NCBI RefSeq assembly: GCF_900114385.1
Contig: NZ_FOSW01000007.1
Coordinates: 168,491 to 232,490, forward strand
Reading direction: 5' to 3'
From: Geodermatophilus ruber
GTDB lineage: Bacteria > Actinomycetota > Actinomycetes > Mycobacteriales > Geodermatophilaceae
DNA: 64,000 bases
Shown: piece after piece, positions 56,446 through 64,000 of the stretch
Position numbering within the stretch: the stretch's first letter is position 1
How the letters are laid out: the number at the start of each line of letters is the position of its first letter
Translations under genes and position numbers: made by a program
Notes under the pieces: model-generated
Told to the model about the DNA's origin: nothing
Seen by the model: only the letters and a program-made list of their open reading frames with translations
Databases searched by the model: none

Positions 56446-57282
56446 TCAGCGCGCGTGCAGGGCGGAGAACTCCCCCGGCGTCATCCCGGTGACCCGGGCG
56501 AAGTCGCGGTGGAAGTGCGGCTGGTCGGCGTAGCCCAGCACCGCGGCGGTCTCCGCGAGCGTCGTCCCACCGGCGCGGAGCCGTTCGGCCGCCTCCTGGA
56601 GCCGGCGGCGCTGGATCAGCCACTTGGGGGTCAGCCCGAGCCGGCGCTGCACGAGCCGCTGCAGCGCCCGCTCGGACAGGTCGAACTCGGCGCAGACCTG
56701 CGCCACCCGGAGGACGGCGCTGTTCGCCTCGACGAACCCCACGACCCGGTTGACCAGCTCCCCCTCCGGGTCGACCGGGAGGAAGCGCCGCAGCACCTCG
56801 CCGACGGCGTCCATGGCCGCCCGGTGTGCGGCCGGGGAGGCGGGGTCGGGGCCCATCGCCGCGCGCACCCGGTCGGCCAGCCGCGCGCCGTCGTCGCCGA
56901 GGACGTCGGTGAGGGCGACGGAGCGGTCGGTGTGGCCGGAGACCGGTGTCCCGGTGAGGAGCCACCCCGCGGCCGGAGCGCACATCACCCCGACGGCCCA
57001 CCCGTCGCCGCTCAGCGTCGTCGTCGACAGACCCGTGGCCACTCCGTGGAAGCGGGCGTCGTGGGCCGAGACGACGACCAGGCACACCGGGTACTGCAGG
57101 ACCTTCTGCGGCGCCGCGGTGCCCGGCGGCACCGACCAGACCGGGATCCAGAACCGGCGGAGCAGCTCCTCGAACCCGGCATCCGGCGGGTACCGGAAGA
57201 TGACGTGCGAGGCGTCCCGCGGGTCCTTCAGGTGCGCCCGCTCGTGCGGTTCCCACGGCCGGGGACCGGTGTCGCCTTTCAT
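56446..57282 (-). CDS. AraC-family transcriptional regulator
   Basis: 278 residues. The C-terminal 100 residues form the double helix-turn-helix: [20 protein letters not shown] and [20 protein letters not shown] followed by [18 protein letters not shown]. The N-terminal half (DUF6597-like, [20 protein letters not shown]) is a probable ligand-binding domain. ATG 57282 lies 36 bases from the ATG of a divergent DinB-like gene, which is the likely target. Confidence 0.92.
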   Translation of the reverse strand: MKGDTGPRPWEPHERAHLKDPRDASHVIFRYPPDAGFEELLRRFWIPVWSVPPGTAAPQKVLQYPVCLVVVSAHDARFHGVATGLSTTTLSGDGWAVGVMCAPAAGWLLTGTPVSGHTDRSVALTDVLGDDGARLADRVRAAMGPDPASPAAHRAAMDAVGEVLRRFLPVDPEGELVNRVVGFVEANSAVLRVAQVCAEFDLSERALQRLVQRRLGLTPKWLIQRRRLQEAAERLRAGGTTLAETAAVLGYADQPHFHRDFARVTGMTPGEFSALHAR

Positions 57283-57318
57283 CAAGACCGAGTCTGCCGA
57301 CCTTCCTATGTTTCCTGC
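57283..57318. promoter_or_regulatory. 36-base divergent promoter region
   Basis: The whole space between the araC-type start (minus) and the DinB-like start (plus). It is too short for two separate promoters with leaders, so transcripts are probably leaderless or promoters overlap the coding ends. An operator for the AraC protein is expected to overlap here; no clear repeat seen. Confidence 0.5.
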
Positions 57319-57867
57319 ATGAACCGCACCGCGACGCAGTACGCAGCCGCAGACCGACGGCTGACCGACATCCTCGACGGCGTGCCGGCGGCCGGCTGGA
57401 CCAGCCCGTCCCCCTGCGAGGGCTGGTCGGCCCGGGACGTCGTCGGCCACCTGATCGAGACCCAGCGCGCGTTCCTCACCGGTCGCGGCCTCGACCTCGG
57501 CGCGGCGCCGGACGTCGCCCTCGATCCGGCCGCGGCCTGGCGGGAGCACGCCACGGCGGTGCTCGGCCTGATCTCCGACGACGGCGTGGTGGCGGCCGGC
57601 TACGACGGGGTCTTCGGGCCGACCTCGATCGGCGACACCCTGGATCGGTTCTACGTCTTCGACATGGTCGTGCACCGGTGGGACGTCGCCCGGGCGACCG
57701 GCGGGGACACCGGCCTCTCCCCCGACGAACTCGACCGCATCGAGGCCGGCGCGGACGGCTTCGGCGACGCCCTCTACATGGAGGGGGTCTGCCGCCCCGG
57801 CATCGAGGCGCGGGCCGGCGCCGACCGGGCGGCCCGCCTCCTCGCCCGGCTCGGTCGCCGGGCCTGA
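57319..57867 (+). CDS. TIGR03086-type DinB-like (maleylpyruvate isomerase N-terminal) protein
   Basis: 182 residues. WSARDVVGHLIETQRAFL near residue 40 and FDMVVHRWDVARATGGD near residue 118 hold the metal-binding histidines of the four-helix fold. Family members are thought to act with mycothiol, but the substrate is unknown. Divergent from the AraC regulator. Confidence 0.9.
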   Translation: MNRTATQYAAADRRLTDILDGVPAAGWTSPSPCEGWSARDVVGHLIETQRAFLTGRGLDLGAAPDVALDPAAAWREHATAVLGLISDDGVVAAGYDGVFGPTSIGDTLDRFYVFDMVVHRWDVARATGGDTGLSPDELDRIEAGADGFGDALYMEGVCRPGIEARAGADRAARLLARLGRRA

Positions 57868-57907
57868 CCGGGGCACCGGCGACCGCCGGCGGGCACGGGG
57901 GCCGCCC

Positions 57908-58774
57908 TCAGCGCCCCTGCCCGTCGGCGGCGAGCGGCTCCGGGTGGCGCAGCGGGAACGGGCTCATGCCGCCGCCGTCGATCGGGATCGCCTGCCCGGT
58001 GACGTAGCCGGCCTCGGGCGAGGCGAGGAAGGCGACCGCGGCGGCGACGTCCTCGGGCAGGCCCACCCGGCCCACGGGGATGGCGCGACCCCGCTGGGCC
58101 ATCAGTGCGGCCTCGTCGACGTCCGGACCCGAGCTGAGGAACGCCCGGCTGGTGCCGACCAGCCCGGGGCACAGCGCGTTGACCGTGATCCCCCAGGGGC
58201 CCAGGTCCATCGCCAGCGCCCGGGTGAGGCCGATGACGCCGGCCTTGGACGCCGAGTACGGCCCGGAGAAGGGGGCCGCGGTGAGCCCGGCCATCGAGGA
58301 GATGTTCACGATCCGGCCGGAGCGCTGGGTGCGCATGACCGGTACCGCCGCCCGGCTCATCAGCCACGGCCCGCGCAGGTTGACCGCGACGACCCGGTCG
58401 AAGACCTCGACCGGGATGTCGGCGACGTCGGCGCGGTCCGGGCCCTGGGGCGCCGCGGCGTTGTTGACCAGCACGTCGAGCCGCCCGAAGCGCTGCACAG
58501 CCTCATCGACCATGCGCTGGGCGTCGGCCTCGACGGCGACGTCCCCGAGCACGGCCGCGGCCGTCCCCCCGGCGGCGGTGAGGTCGGCGACCAGCGCCTC
58601 GACCCCGCCCCAGCCGGCCGACCGGTGCTCCTGCTGCCGGTTGGGCACCCCGGTGGCCTGCAGGTCGGTGACGACGACGGCGGTGCCCTGCGCGGCGAGC
58701 CGCCGCGCGATCGCCTGGCCCATCCCGTCCGGCTTGCCGCAGCCGGTGACGAGGGCGACCCGCTGCACGGTCAC
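57908..58774 (-). CDS. Short-chain dehydrogenase/reductase
   Basis: 288 residues. The cofactor loop is VTGCGKPDGMGQAIARRLAA, with a three-residue insertion; NNAAAPQG follows, and the catalytic Ser-Tyr-Lys lie in VNISSMAG and GPYSASKAG. Residues 43-65 (VPNRQQEHRSAGWGG) are an insertion after strand 2 absent from simple SDRs. The C-terminus reads VTGQAIPIDGGG. It overlaps the next SDR by 4 bases. Substrate unknown; probably an alcohol or ketone step of the cluster. Confidence 0.92.
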   Translation of the reverse strand: MTVQRVALVTGCGKPDGMGQAIARRLAAQGTAVVVTDLQATGVPNRQQEHRSAGWGGVEALVADLTAAGGTAAAVLGDVAVEADAQRMVDEAVQRFGRLDVLVNNAAAPQGPDRADVADIPVEVFDRVVAVNLRGPWLMSRAAVPVMRTQRSGRIVNISSMAGLTAAPFSGPYSASKAGVIGLTRALAMDLGPWGITVNALCPGLVGTSRAFLSSGPDVDEAALMAQRGRAIPVGRVGLPEDVAAAVAFLASPEAGYVTGQAIPIDGGGMSPFPLRHPEPLAADGQGR

Positions 58775-59607
58775 CGGTTCTCCCCGGCGGGCTTCGGCGG
58801 CTTGGGGCTGCTCGGGCCGCCGTCCACCGACAGGATCTGGCCGGAGATCCAGCGGGCCCGGTCGCTGGAGAGGAACAACACCGCCTGGGCGATGTCCCAG
58901 GGGCTGCCCTCGGTGCCGAGCGCCGACCAGCCCTTGCGGATCTCCCGCATCTCCGGCGACATGTTGGCGGCGGCGAAGGCCCCCCAGATGGCGCCGACCT
59001 GCACGCAGTTCACCCGGATGCCGCGGTCGCCGAGGGTGTTGGCGGCGCCGACGGTCATGTTCTCCAGGCCGGCCTTGGCCAGGTTGTAGACCATGCCCGG
59101 CCCGCGTGCCCGGACGCCGACCGAGCTGATGTTGACGATCGCCGAGCCGCTGGGCAGCACCTCCACCGCGTGGCGGGTCATCTGCCAGGCGGTGGTCAGG
59201 TTGAGGTCCATCAGCTGGTGGAACCGCTCGGGGGTCACCTCGAAGATGCCCGCGCGGTCGCCCACCGCCACGTTGTTGACCAGCGTGTCGACGCCGCCGA
59301 ACTGGGCGACGGTCTCCTCCACCGCCCGCTTGCAGGCGTCGTCGTCGAGCAGGTCGGCGACGACGGGGACCGCCTTGCCGCCGTCGGCCTCGATGGCGTC
59401 GACGGTGCGCTGCGCCGCGGCCGGGTCCCGGTCGAGGACCGCCACCCGGGCGCCGTGGGCGGCGAACACCCGGCTGATGGCGTAGCCGACCCCGGGCTCG
59501 TTGTCGCTCTGCTGGCCACCGCCGGTCACCAGGGCGGTGCGGCCGGCCATCCAGAGGTCACCGGCCCCGCCGAAGGGGTCGGTGAGGGACTCGCTGTACT
59601 CGGTCAC
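58771..59607 (-). CDS. Short-chain dehydrogenase/reductase
   Basis: 278 residues. The cofactor loop VTGGGQQSDNEPGVGYAISR has an unusually long insertion between the glycines. NNVAVGDRAG, VNISSVGVRARGPG and the catalytic MVYNLAKAG follow, then IWGAFAAANMSPEM and the C-terminal ILSVDGGPSSP. GTG 59607 overlaps the upstream 368-residue gene's stop (GTGA), so the UGSC group and both SDRs form one transcript. Confidence 0.92.
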   Translation of the reverse strand: MTEYSESLTDPFGGAGDLWMAGRTALVTGGGQQSDNEPGVGYAISRVFAAHGARVAVLDRDPAAAQRTVDAIEADGGKAVPVVADLLDDDACKRAVEETVAQFGGVDTLVNNVAVGDRAGIFEVTPERFHQLMDLNLTTAWQMTRHAVEVLPSGSAIVNISSVGVRARGPGMVYNLAKAGLENMTVGAANTLGDRGIRVNCVQVGAIWGAFAAANMSPEMREIRKGWSALGTEGSPWDIAQAVLFLSSDRARWISGQILSVDGGPSSPKPPKPAGENR

Positions 59608-60710
59608 TGCGCGGCTCCTACCGGAGTGGAGGGGGTGGTCCGGCCGACGACCGGCACGGAGCTGGCCGACCAGCCGGAGAAGACCCGCACGACCATCGAG
59701 ATACCGGCGTTGCGGGCGCCGGCGACGAGGATCGGCAGCGCCTCGGGGCCGTCGGTGGCGAAGAGGCGGTCGAAGGCTCCGGGGTCGGTGCCGCCGTCGG
59801 CGAAGCGGACGCCGTTGTCGCCGACGCCGTCCTTGCCGACCCGCGCCAGGTCGGCCTTGGACCGGCCGCACCGCTCGACCAGCCAGGCACGGACGTCGGC
59901 CTTGCTCATCCCGGCCCCGGCCAGCAACTGCGCGTGCTCCGGGCAGAAGACGATGCCGGCCGGGTGGTGGCGGAAGATCGCGGCGCCGCTGCGGGAGATC
60001 GTGTCGGCGAAGTCGGCGAGCAGCTGCTCGGGGTCGGCGGTGTGCCGGTTGTCGACGTACTCGACGGTGCGGGTGAGCATCCCGGAGACCGCCGAGGTGC
60101 CGGCGGGCACGCCGCCCTCCACGGCCAGCGGCTCCCAGGGGCTCTCCTCCTCGTTCTCGGCGAGGCAGACCTGCCAGCGGCCGGGCAGGCCCTGGGTGGC
60201 CTGCTCGAAGCCGTGCGGGACGACGCCGAGGGCGTTGCGCACCATCAGGCCGATCGCACGGGCGATCGTCATGTTGGGGCGGAAGCCGGGGCCGAAGGCG
60301 CCGCCGGCGGCATTGAAGCCCAGCTCCCGGCGCACCGGCCCGTTGACGACCAGCAGCGGCGAGGGGCCGCTGGTGCTCTGCCAGCCTCCGCCGGTGGCCG
60401 AGCGGTCGCGCTGGATGGCCTCCCAGGCGGCGAGCACCACCGGGAAGTACTCGGGGCGGCAGCCGGCCATCGCCGCGTTGATGGCGGCGAGCTCGAGGGT
60501 CACGCTGCGGTTGAGGTGCGGCAGCGTGCCGATGACCTCGTCGGGCTGCCGGTCCACGGTGGCGAGGAACCGGTCGACCAGCGTGCGGGTCGCGGGCACC
60601 AGCGGCAGGCCGTCGGACCAGTCCTGCGCGTAGCAGTGCTCGATCGCCGCCTGGGCGGCCTCGGGGTCGGCGTCCGGGACGGCGACCGGCGCGTCCGCCT
60701 GCAGCGTCAC
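59604..60710 (-). CDS. UGSC-partner protein (WxDGLPxxP type), function unknown
   Basis: 368 residues. The N-terminal motif WSDGLPLVPATRTLVDRFLA (31-50) and INAAMAGCRPEYFPVVLAAW (about 75-95) are typical of a widespread uncharacterised family that often stands next to UGSC proteins. GFNAAGGAFGPGFRPNMTIA and a C-terminal beta-alpha domain (EALPILVAGARNAGISMVVR) complete it. A cysteine lies in MAGCRPE. GTG 60710 overlaps the UGSC gene's stop. I do not know a proven function. Confidence 0.8.
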   Translation of the reverse strand: MTLQADAPVAVPDADPEAAQAAIEHCYAQDWSDGLPLVPATRTLVDRFLATVDRQPDEVIGTLPHLNRSVTLELAAINAAMAGCRPEYFPVVLAAWEAIQRDRSATGGGWQSTSGPSPLLVVNGPVRRELGFNAAGGAFGPGFRPNMTIARAIGLMVRNALGVVPHGFEQATQGLPGRWQVCLAENEEESPWEPLAVEGGVPAGTSAVSGMLTRTVEYVDNRHTADPEQLLADFADTISRSGAAIFRHHPAGIVFCPEHAQLLAGAGMSKADVRAWLVERCGRSKADLARVGKDGVGDNGVRFADGGTDPGAFDRLFATDGPEALPILVAGARNAGISMVVRVFSGWSASSVPVVGRTTPSTPVGAAQ

Positions 60711-61270
60711 GACGCCACCCGCTGCGCCGACGCGTCGGTCACCGTCGCCACGACCTGCGGCAGCAGCTGGCGGGCCCGCTCGCGGACCGCGTCGGCGTCG
60801 AGGATCGCCACCGGGTGGGCGGTGGTCAGGTAGGCGTAGCCGGGCGCGCCCTGGACCTCGGCCATCCCGCTGGCGGTGGCGGTGAAGGCGTCGGAGCAGA
60901 TGACCGCGGCCGGCACGCCGGCCCGCTCCAGCGCGATCCCGTCGGCGACCGCCGAGGCGCTGCAGGAGCCGCAGTCGCCGACCCCGGTGAGGACGACGTC
61001 GCACTCGCCGACCAGCTCGGCCAGCGTCTCCTCCGGCAGCGGCAGCGCGAACGCGGTCTTGGTGCGGCGCAGGACGGTGGCCGAGGCCCCGTGCTCGCTC
61101 TGCAGCAGCGCCGCGAGCTCGTCGAGCAGCAGGGCGGCGTTGTGCTTGGTGTTCTCCAGCAGCCCCAGCCGGACGCCGGTCAGGCCGGTACGCCGCGGCG
61201 CCCGCGCGGTGGCACCGATGCGGGCCGTCGCCCGGCCGGTCGGGTCGAGGATGTCGGCGAGGGTGGCCAT
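60707..61270 (-). CDS. UGSC-family protein (cysteine form)
   Basis: 187 residues. The family signature is GVGDCGSCSASAVADGIALE with Cys100 and Cys103; in selenoprotein members the first cysteine is selenocysteine (U-G-S-C). VKLGLLENTKHN-like GVRLGLLENTKHNAALLLDE and the C-terminal GYAYLTTAHPVAIL also fit. A redox or nucleophilic role for the CxxC pair is likely, but the reaction is not known. ATG 61270 has GGGAGGA 8 bases upstream. First gene of a minus-strand operon divergent from an IclR regulator. Confidence 0.85.
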   Translation of the reverse strand: MATLADILDPTGRATARIGATARAPRRTGLTGVRLGLLENTKHNAALLLDELAALLQSEHGASATVLRRTKTAFALPLPEETLAELVGECDVVLTGVGDCGSCSASAVADGIALERAGVPAAVICSDAFTATASGMAEVQGAPGYAYLTTAHPVAILDADAVRERARQLLPQVVATVTDASAQRVAS

Positions 61271-61635
61271 CAGGCGGTTCCTCCCGCGACGGGGTTCGGG
61301 TTCGGGTTCACGCTGCTCGTGTCCTCTCGGCGGGATGGGGCCGCGGGCCGGGGCCCGGAGGCCCGGCCGGCGCGCGGATCACGGCTGATGGACGGCGCGC
61401 ATGGCGGCCGGCGCACCGCCCTCCGGCGGGCGCCGGGCACCCGCCCGTCCTCGCCCCACCATGGTGTGCGGAGCCACACTCCCGCAGCGACGGGCCTTCC
61501 CCCCGGTGGAAGCCGGGCGCGCGGCACACCCACCGGCGGGCGTGCTTGACACCGCAGGAACCGCCTGCGCACAGTGGCGCGGCCCACGATGGGTGCATGA
61601 CCCAACGTGATGGGCCGCGAAACGAGAGGGCGTTG
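61271..61635. promoter_or_regulatory. Divergent regulatory region between UGSC operon and iclR-type gene
   Basis: 365 bases without a gene. It contains the UGSC ribosome binding site at the left end, GTGTG-6-CACAC around 61463-61478, and a nested inverted repeat at 61579-61618 next to the iclR-type start. Promoters for both directions must lie here. No CRISPR, tRNA or small ORF recognised. Confidence 0.55.
61579..61618. promoter_or_regulatory. Nested inverted repeat, candidate IclR operator
   Basis: Outer arms GCGGCCCA (61579-61586) and TGGGCCGC (61611-61618) enclose inner arms TGGGT (61590-61594) and ACCCA (61600-61604). It ends 17 bases before the ATG of the IclR-type gene. This suits autoregulation by a dimer or tetramer. 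Confidence 0.55.
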
Positions 61636-62508
61636 ATGGCAGTTCCGACACCGACCGCAGCCGCCACCGAGAGCCAGCCGGCCCGGCTCCCGGTCGGAGG
61701 GGCCGCGACGGCCGCCGGCCGGGTGCTCGCCGTGCTGTCCGCCTTCGGCCCGACGCACCCGTCCCTCACCCTCAGCGAGATCAGCCGGCGGTCCGGGCTG
61801 ACGCTGACCACCACCCACCGGCTGGTCGGCGAGCTGCGGCAGTGGGGCGGCCTCGAGCGGGGGCCCGACGGCCGCTACGCCATCGGCCTGCGGTTGCTCG
61901 AGCTCGGCGCGCTGGCCCCGCACGGGCTACAGCTGCGCGAGCTGGCCCTCCCCTACCTCGACGACCTGCACCAGGCCACCCGCGCCAACGTGCACCTCGC
62001 CGTCCGGGACGGCGCCGACGGCGTCTACGTGGAGGCGTTGCGGGCCCGGGGTGCGGTGCAGGTGCTCAGCCGGCTGGGCGGCCGCTGGCCGCTGCACGCC
62101 ACGGGCACCGGCCAGGTGCTGCTGGCCTTCGCCGACCGGGAGGTGCAGGACGAGCTGCTCCAGGCGCGGCTGAAGCGGTTCACCCCGGACACGATCACCG
62201 ACGTCGGCGAGCTGCGCCGGGTGCTCGCCGAGGTGCGCCGCACCGGGGTCGCCATCGCCGACAACCAGCTGACGCCCGACGCCCTCGCCATCGCCGTCCC
62301 GGTGCGCGGCCGGCGCGACGAGGTGGTCGCCGCCCTGGGCGTCACCGTGCAGCGCGGGACCGTGCCGAGCCACGCCCTCGCGCCGGCTCTGGCCGCCACC
62401 GCCCGCGGCATCTCGCGCGCCCTGGGCTCGCCCTCGGCCACCCCCGAGGCGGGCGGCGCCATTCGCGCGTCGCGCACCGGGGGTGCGATGACGCCGCGGT
62501 CGCGCTGA
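61636..62508 (+). CDS. IclR-family transcriptional regulator
   Basis: 290 residues. A winged helix-turn-helix (about 30-90, TLSEISRRSGLTLTTTHRLV) is followed by an IclR ligand-binding domain (about 105-265) with GADGVYVEALRARGAVQVLS, PLHATGTGQVLLAFA and a cofactor-like C-terminal part AIAVPVRGRRDEVVAALGVT. ATG 61636 has GAGAGGG 7 bases upstream and is better than upstream alternatives. It probably controls the UGSC-SDR operon and the alcohol/aldehyde dehydrogenase genes on its other side. Confidence 0.93.
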   Translation: MAVPTPTAAATESQPARLPVGGAATAAGRVLAVLSAFGPTHPSLTLSEISRRSGLTLTTTHRLVGELRQWGGLERGPDGRYAIGLRLLELGALAPHGLQLRELALPYLDDLHQATRANVHLAVRDGADGVYVEALRARGAVQVLSRLGGRWPLHATGTGQVLLAFADREVQDELLQARLKRFTPDTITDVGELRRVLAEVRRTGVAIADNQLTPDALAIAVPVRGRRDEVVAALGVTVQRGTVPSHALAPALAATARGISRALGSPSATPEAGGAIRASRTGGAMTPRSR

Positions 62509-62520
62509 CCCCCGCTGACC

Positions 62521-62554
62521 CGACGCCGCCGGTCCTCAGGGACCGGCGGCGTCG
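62521..62554 (+). terminator. Terminator of the IclR-type gene
   Basis: Arms 62521-62535 and 62540-62554 are exact 15-bp reverse complements with a 4-base loop, 13 bases after the stop. Confidence 0.85.
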
Positions 62555-62586
62555 TCGTGTCCGCGCACGGCTCGCCGGGCGCACGG

Positions 62587-62624
62587 CTGAGGCCGCCGGC
62601 ACCAGGAGGTGCCGGCGGCCTCAG
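62587..62624 (-). terminator. Terminator of the alcohol dehydrogenase operon
   Basis: Arms 62587-62603 and 62608-62624 are exact 17-bp reverse complements with loop AGGA. It is about 75 bases past the alcohol dehydrogenase stop on the minus strand. Confidence 0.8.
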
Positions 62625-62697
62625 CGTCGGGCCCCTACGACGGCCCCGTCCAGAGGCTCACCGCGAGCCTGCGAGCGGTGAGGAGGACGTGGTCCTT

Positions 62698-63819
62698 CTA
62701 CTCGTGCAGGATGACGCCGCGGATGTTCTTGCCGTCGGCGAGGTCCTGGTAGGCCTCGTTGACCTCGTCCAGCTTGTAGGTGCGGGTGACCAGCTCGTCG
62801 AGCTTGAGCTGACCGTCCTGGTACAGGCGGAGCAGCCGGGGCACGTCGAAGAGCGGGTTGCAGTCGCCGAACAGCGCGCCGCGGACCTGCCGCTGGTAGC
62901 CGATGAGCGCGCCGGCGTGGAAGTGCGCGGCCTTCTCGGTCAGCTTGCCGACGCCGGTGATGGTGACCTTGCCGCCCTTGCCGGTCATCTGGATGGCGGC
63001 GTTGACCATCTCCTCGGTCACCACACCGGGGGTGAGGATCGCGTGGTCGGCCAGCTGGCCCCAGGTGGTCTCGACCACGAACTCGTGCGCCTCCTTCGCC
63101 GAGGCGAAGGCGTGCGTCGCGCCGAAGACCGAGGTGGCCATGTCGCGCTTGAACTCGACCGGGTCGACGACGACGACGTTCTTCGCGCCGGCGTACCGGG
63201 CGCCCTGGACGGCGTTGCTGCCGACCCCGCCCGAACCGAAGATCACCACGGTGTCCCCGGCCCGGACGCCGGCCGCGTTGACCGCCGAGCCCCAGCCGGT
63301 GGGGACGCCGCACCCGACCAGGCAGGCGACCTCCCACGGGATGCCGTCGGCCAGCGGGATGGCCGCCCACTCCGAGATCACCGCGTACTGCGAGAAGGAG
63401 CCGACGGTGCAGAAGCCGCCGAGGTCCTCGTCGCCGAGGTGGAAGCGGAAGGTGCCGTCGAGGAACATGCCGGTCCCGGCGTTGAGCCCCTTGACGCACA
63501 TGTTCTGGTGCCCGGTGGAGCAGGGCCGGCAGGCGCCGCAGGCCGGGATGTAGGAGCAGACGATCCGGTCACCGGGCTTGACCCGGGTGACGTTCGGGCC
63601 GACCGACTCGACGATGCCGGCCCCCTCGTGGCCACCCACCACGGGCATGCGCACCGGCGCGTCGCCCTGGGTGATGTGGTCGTCGGAGTGGCACAGGCCC
63701 GAGGCGGCGAACTTGACCCGGACCTCGTGCTCCTTGGGGTCGTCGAGCTGGAGGTCGACCAGCTCCCAGCCCTTGTGCGCCTCGCGGGCGATGGCCGCGC
63801 GCGTCGTGATGCTGCTCAT
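62698..63819 (-). CDS. NDMA-dependent-type zinc alcohol dehydrogenase
   Basis: 373 residues of the class III-like zinc alcohol dehydrogenases. Catalytic zinc ligands are in SGLCHSDDH and GGHEGAGIVE, structural zinc cysteines in CGACRPCSTGHQNMC, and the cofactor fold in VVIFGSGGVGSNAVQGARYA. The sequence resembles the actinobacterial group whose cofactor is tightly bound and which needs an artificial acceptor (NDMA) or mycofactocin to turn over. ATG 63819 has AGAGGG 5-6 bases upstream; it follows an aldehyde dehydrogenase after 10 bases. Confidence 0.92.
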   Translation of the reverse strand: MSSITTRAAIAREAHKGWELVDLQLDDPKEHEVRVKFAASGLCHSDDHITQGDAPVRMPVVGGHEGAGIVESVGPNVTRVKPGDRIVCSYIPACGACRPCSTGHQNMCVKGLNAGTGMFLDGTFRFHLGDEDLGGFCTVGSFSQYAVISEWAAIPLADGIPWEVACLVGCGVPTGWGSAVNAAGVRAGDTVVIFGSGGVGSNAVQGARYAGAKNVVVVDPVEFKRDMATSVFGATHAFASAKEAHEFVVETTWGQLADHAILTPGVVTEEMVNAAIQMTGKGGKVTITGVGKLTEKAAHFHAGALIGYQRQVRGALFGDCNPLFDVPRLLRLYQDGQLKLDELVTRTYKLDEVNEAYQDLADGKNIRGVILHE

Positions 63820-63829
63820 GCGATCCCTC

Positions 63830-64000
63830 TCAGTTCCCGGTGCCACGGAGGGACACGGTCTTGACCTGGGTGTAGTCGAGGACCGCGTCGGCGCCCATCG
63901 ACCGGCCGAAGCCGCTGCGCTTGTAGCCGCCGAACGGCCCCCCGATGACCCCGGCGCCCAGCGCGGCGTTCACCGCGACCTGGCCGGCCTGCAGACCGCG
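63830..64000 (-). CDS. Aldehyde dehydrogenase, C-terminal end (cut by window)
   Basis: Only the last 56 residues are visible: VAVNAALGAGVIGGPFGGYK, then RSGFGRSMGADAVLDYTQVK and a short tail. This is the standard end of the aldehyde dehydrogenase superfamily (FGGYKxSGxGR). The catalytic Cys and Glu lie outside. It is upstream of the alcohol dehydrogenase in one operon, which suggests consecutive oxidation of an alcohol and its aldehyde. Confidence 0.93.
   Translation of the reverse strand, partial: RGLQAGQVAVNAALGAGVIGGPFGGYKRSGFGRSMGADAVLDYTQVKTVSLRGTGN

Noticed and set aside
61463-61478. GTGTG-6-CACAC repeat as regulator site
   Set aside because: Only 5-bp arms, expected by chance in this composition; the nested repeat at 61579-61618 is stronger.

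Overview
The window is a gene-dense stretch of a very high-GC actinobacterial chromosome: third codon positions are almost all G/C, gene pairs overlap by ATGA or GTGA, and GTG starts are common. Several genes are actinobacterial markers. These are the phosphatidylinositol mannoside cluster (PIP synthase, PatA, PimA), an SsgB-like protein, a PdtaR-type ANTAR regulator, a PriA-like HisA and an NDMA-type alcohol dehydrogenase. Gene content and style suggest Geodermatophilaceae (Blastococcus, Geodermatophilus or Modestobacter relatives), but no sequence here fixes the genus.

Layout. 1-7070 (minus): pdxS, a LemA-like membrane protein, pimA, patA, PIP synthase, HIT phosphorylase and thrS, a block also found in mycobacteria and streptomycetes. 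7198-11351: MOSC protein, HNH endonuclease, YnfA, tRNA-Val, a PGPGW membrane protein, an RskA-like anti-sigma/ECF sigma pair and an SsgA-like gene. 11420-13609: tRNA-Gly, tRNA-Cys and tRNA-Val, a decayed stretch with two gene remnants, coaE and a small gene between strong terminators. 13626-22453: rpsA, methyltransferase, hydrolase/monooxygenase pair, polA, hotdog thioesterase and GNAT. 22602-28307: a branched-chain amino acid ABC transporter (livHMGF, plus) facing livK (minus). 28500-31037: pdtaR, an unusual tRNA with CAA anticodon followed by a duplicated tRNA 3' half, and a PLP decarboxylase. 31051-39724 (minus): gltB, gltD, pyk, tesB. 40040-56333 (mainly minus): a mixed his/trp region (hisA, ridA, hisF, an ABC exporter pair, membrane proteins, an FAD dehydrogenase, hisI, trpE, Trp-associated membrane protein, trpC, trpB, trpA, lgt). 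56446-64000: an AraC regulator opposite a DinB-like protein, then a catabolic cluster (two SDRs, a UGSC-family protein with its partner, an IclR regulator, NDMA-type alcohol dehydrogenase and the end of an aldehyde dehydrogenase).

The most unusual observation is the livK-like binding protein. The segment that normally forms the C-terminal half of the fold is placed directly after the lipoprotein signal, and the canonical N-terminal half follows it, so the gene reads as a circular permutation. Other points of note are a LivH permease with an exported Ig-like N-terminal domain, the function-unknown UGSC pair inside an IclR-linked cluster, a tRNA-Leu-like gene without a long variable arm beside a tRNA 3'-half duplication, a probable CTG start codon with an ideal ribosome binding site, and an ABC exporter heterodimer with one degenerate ATP site.
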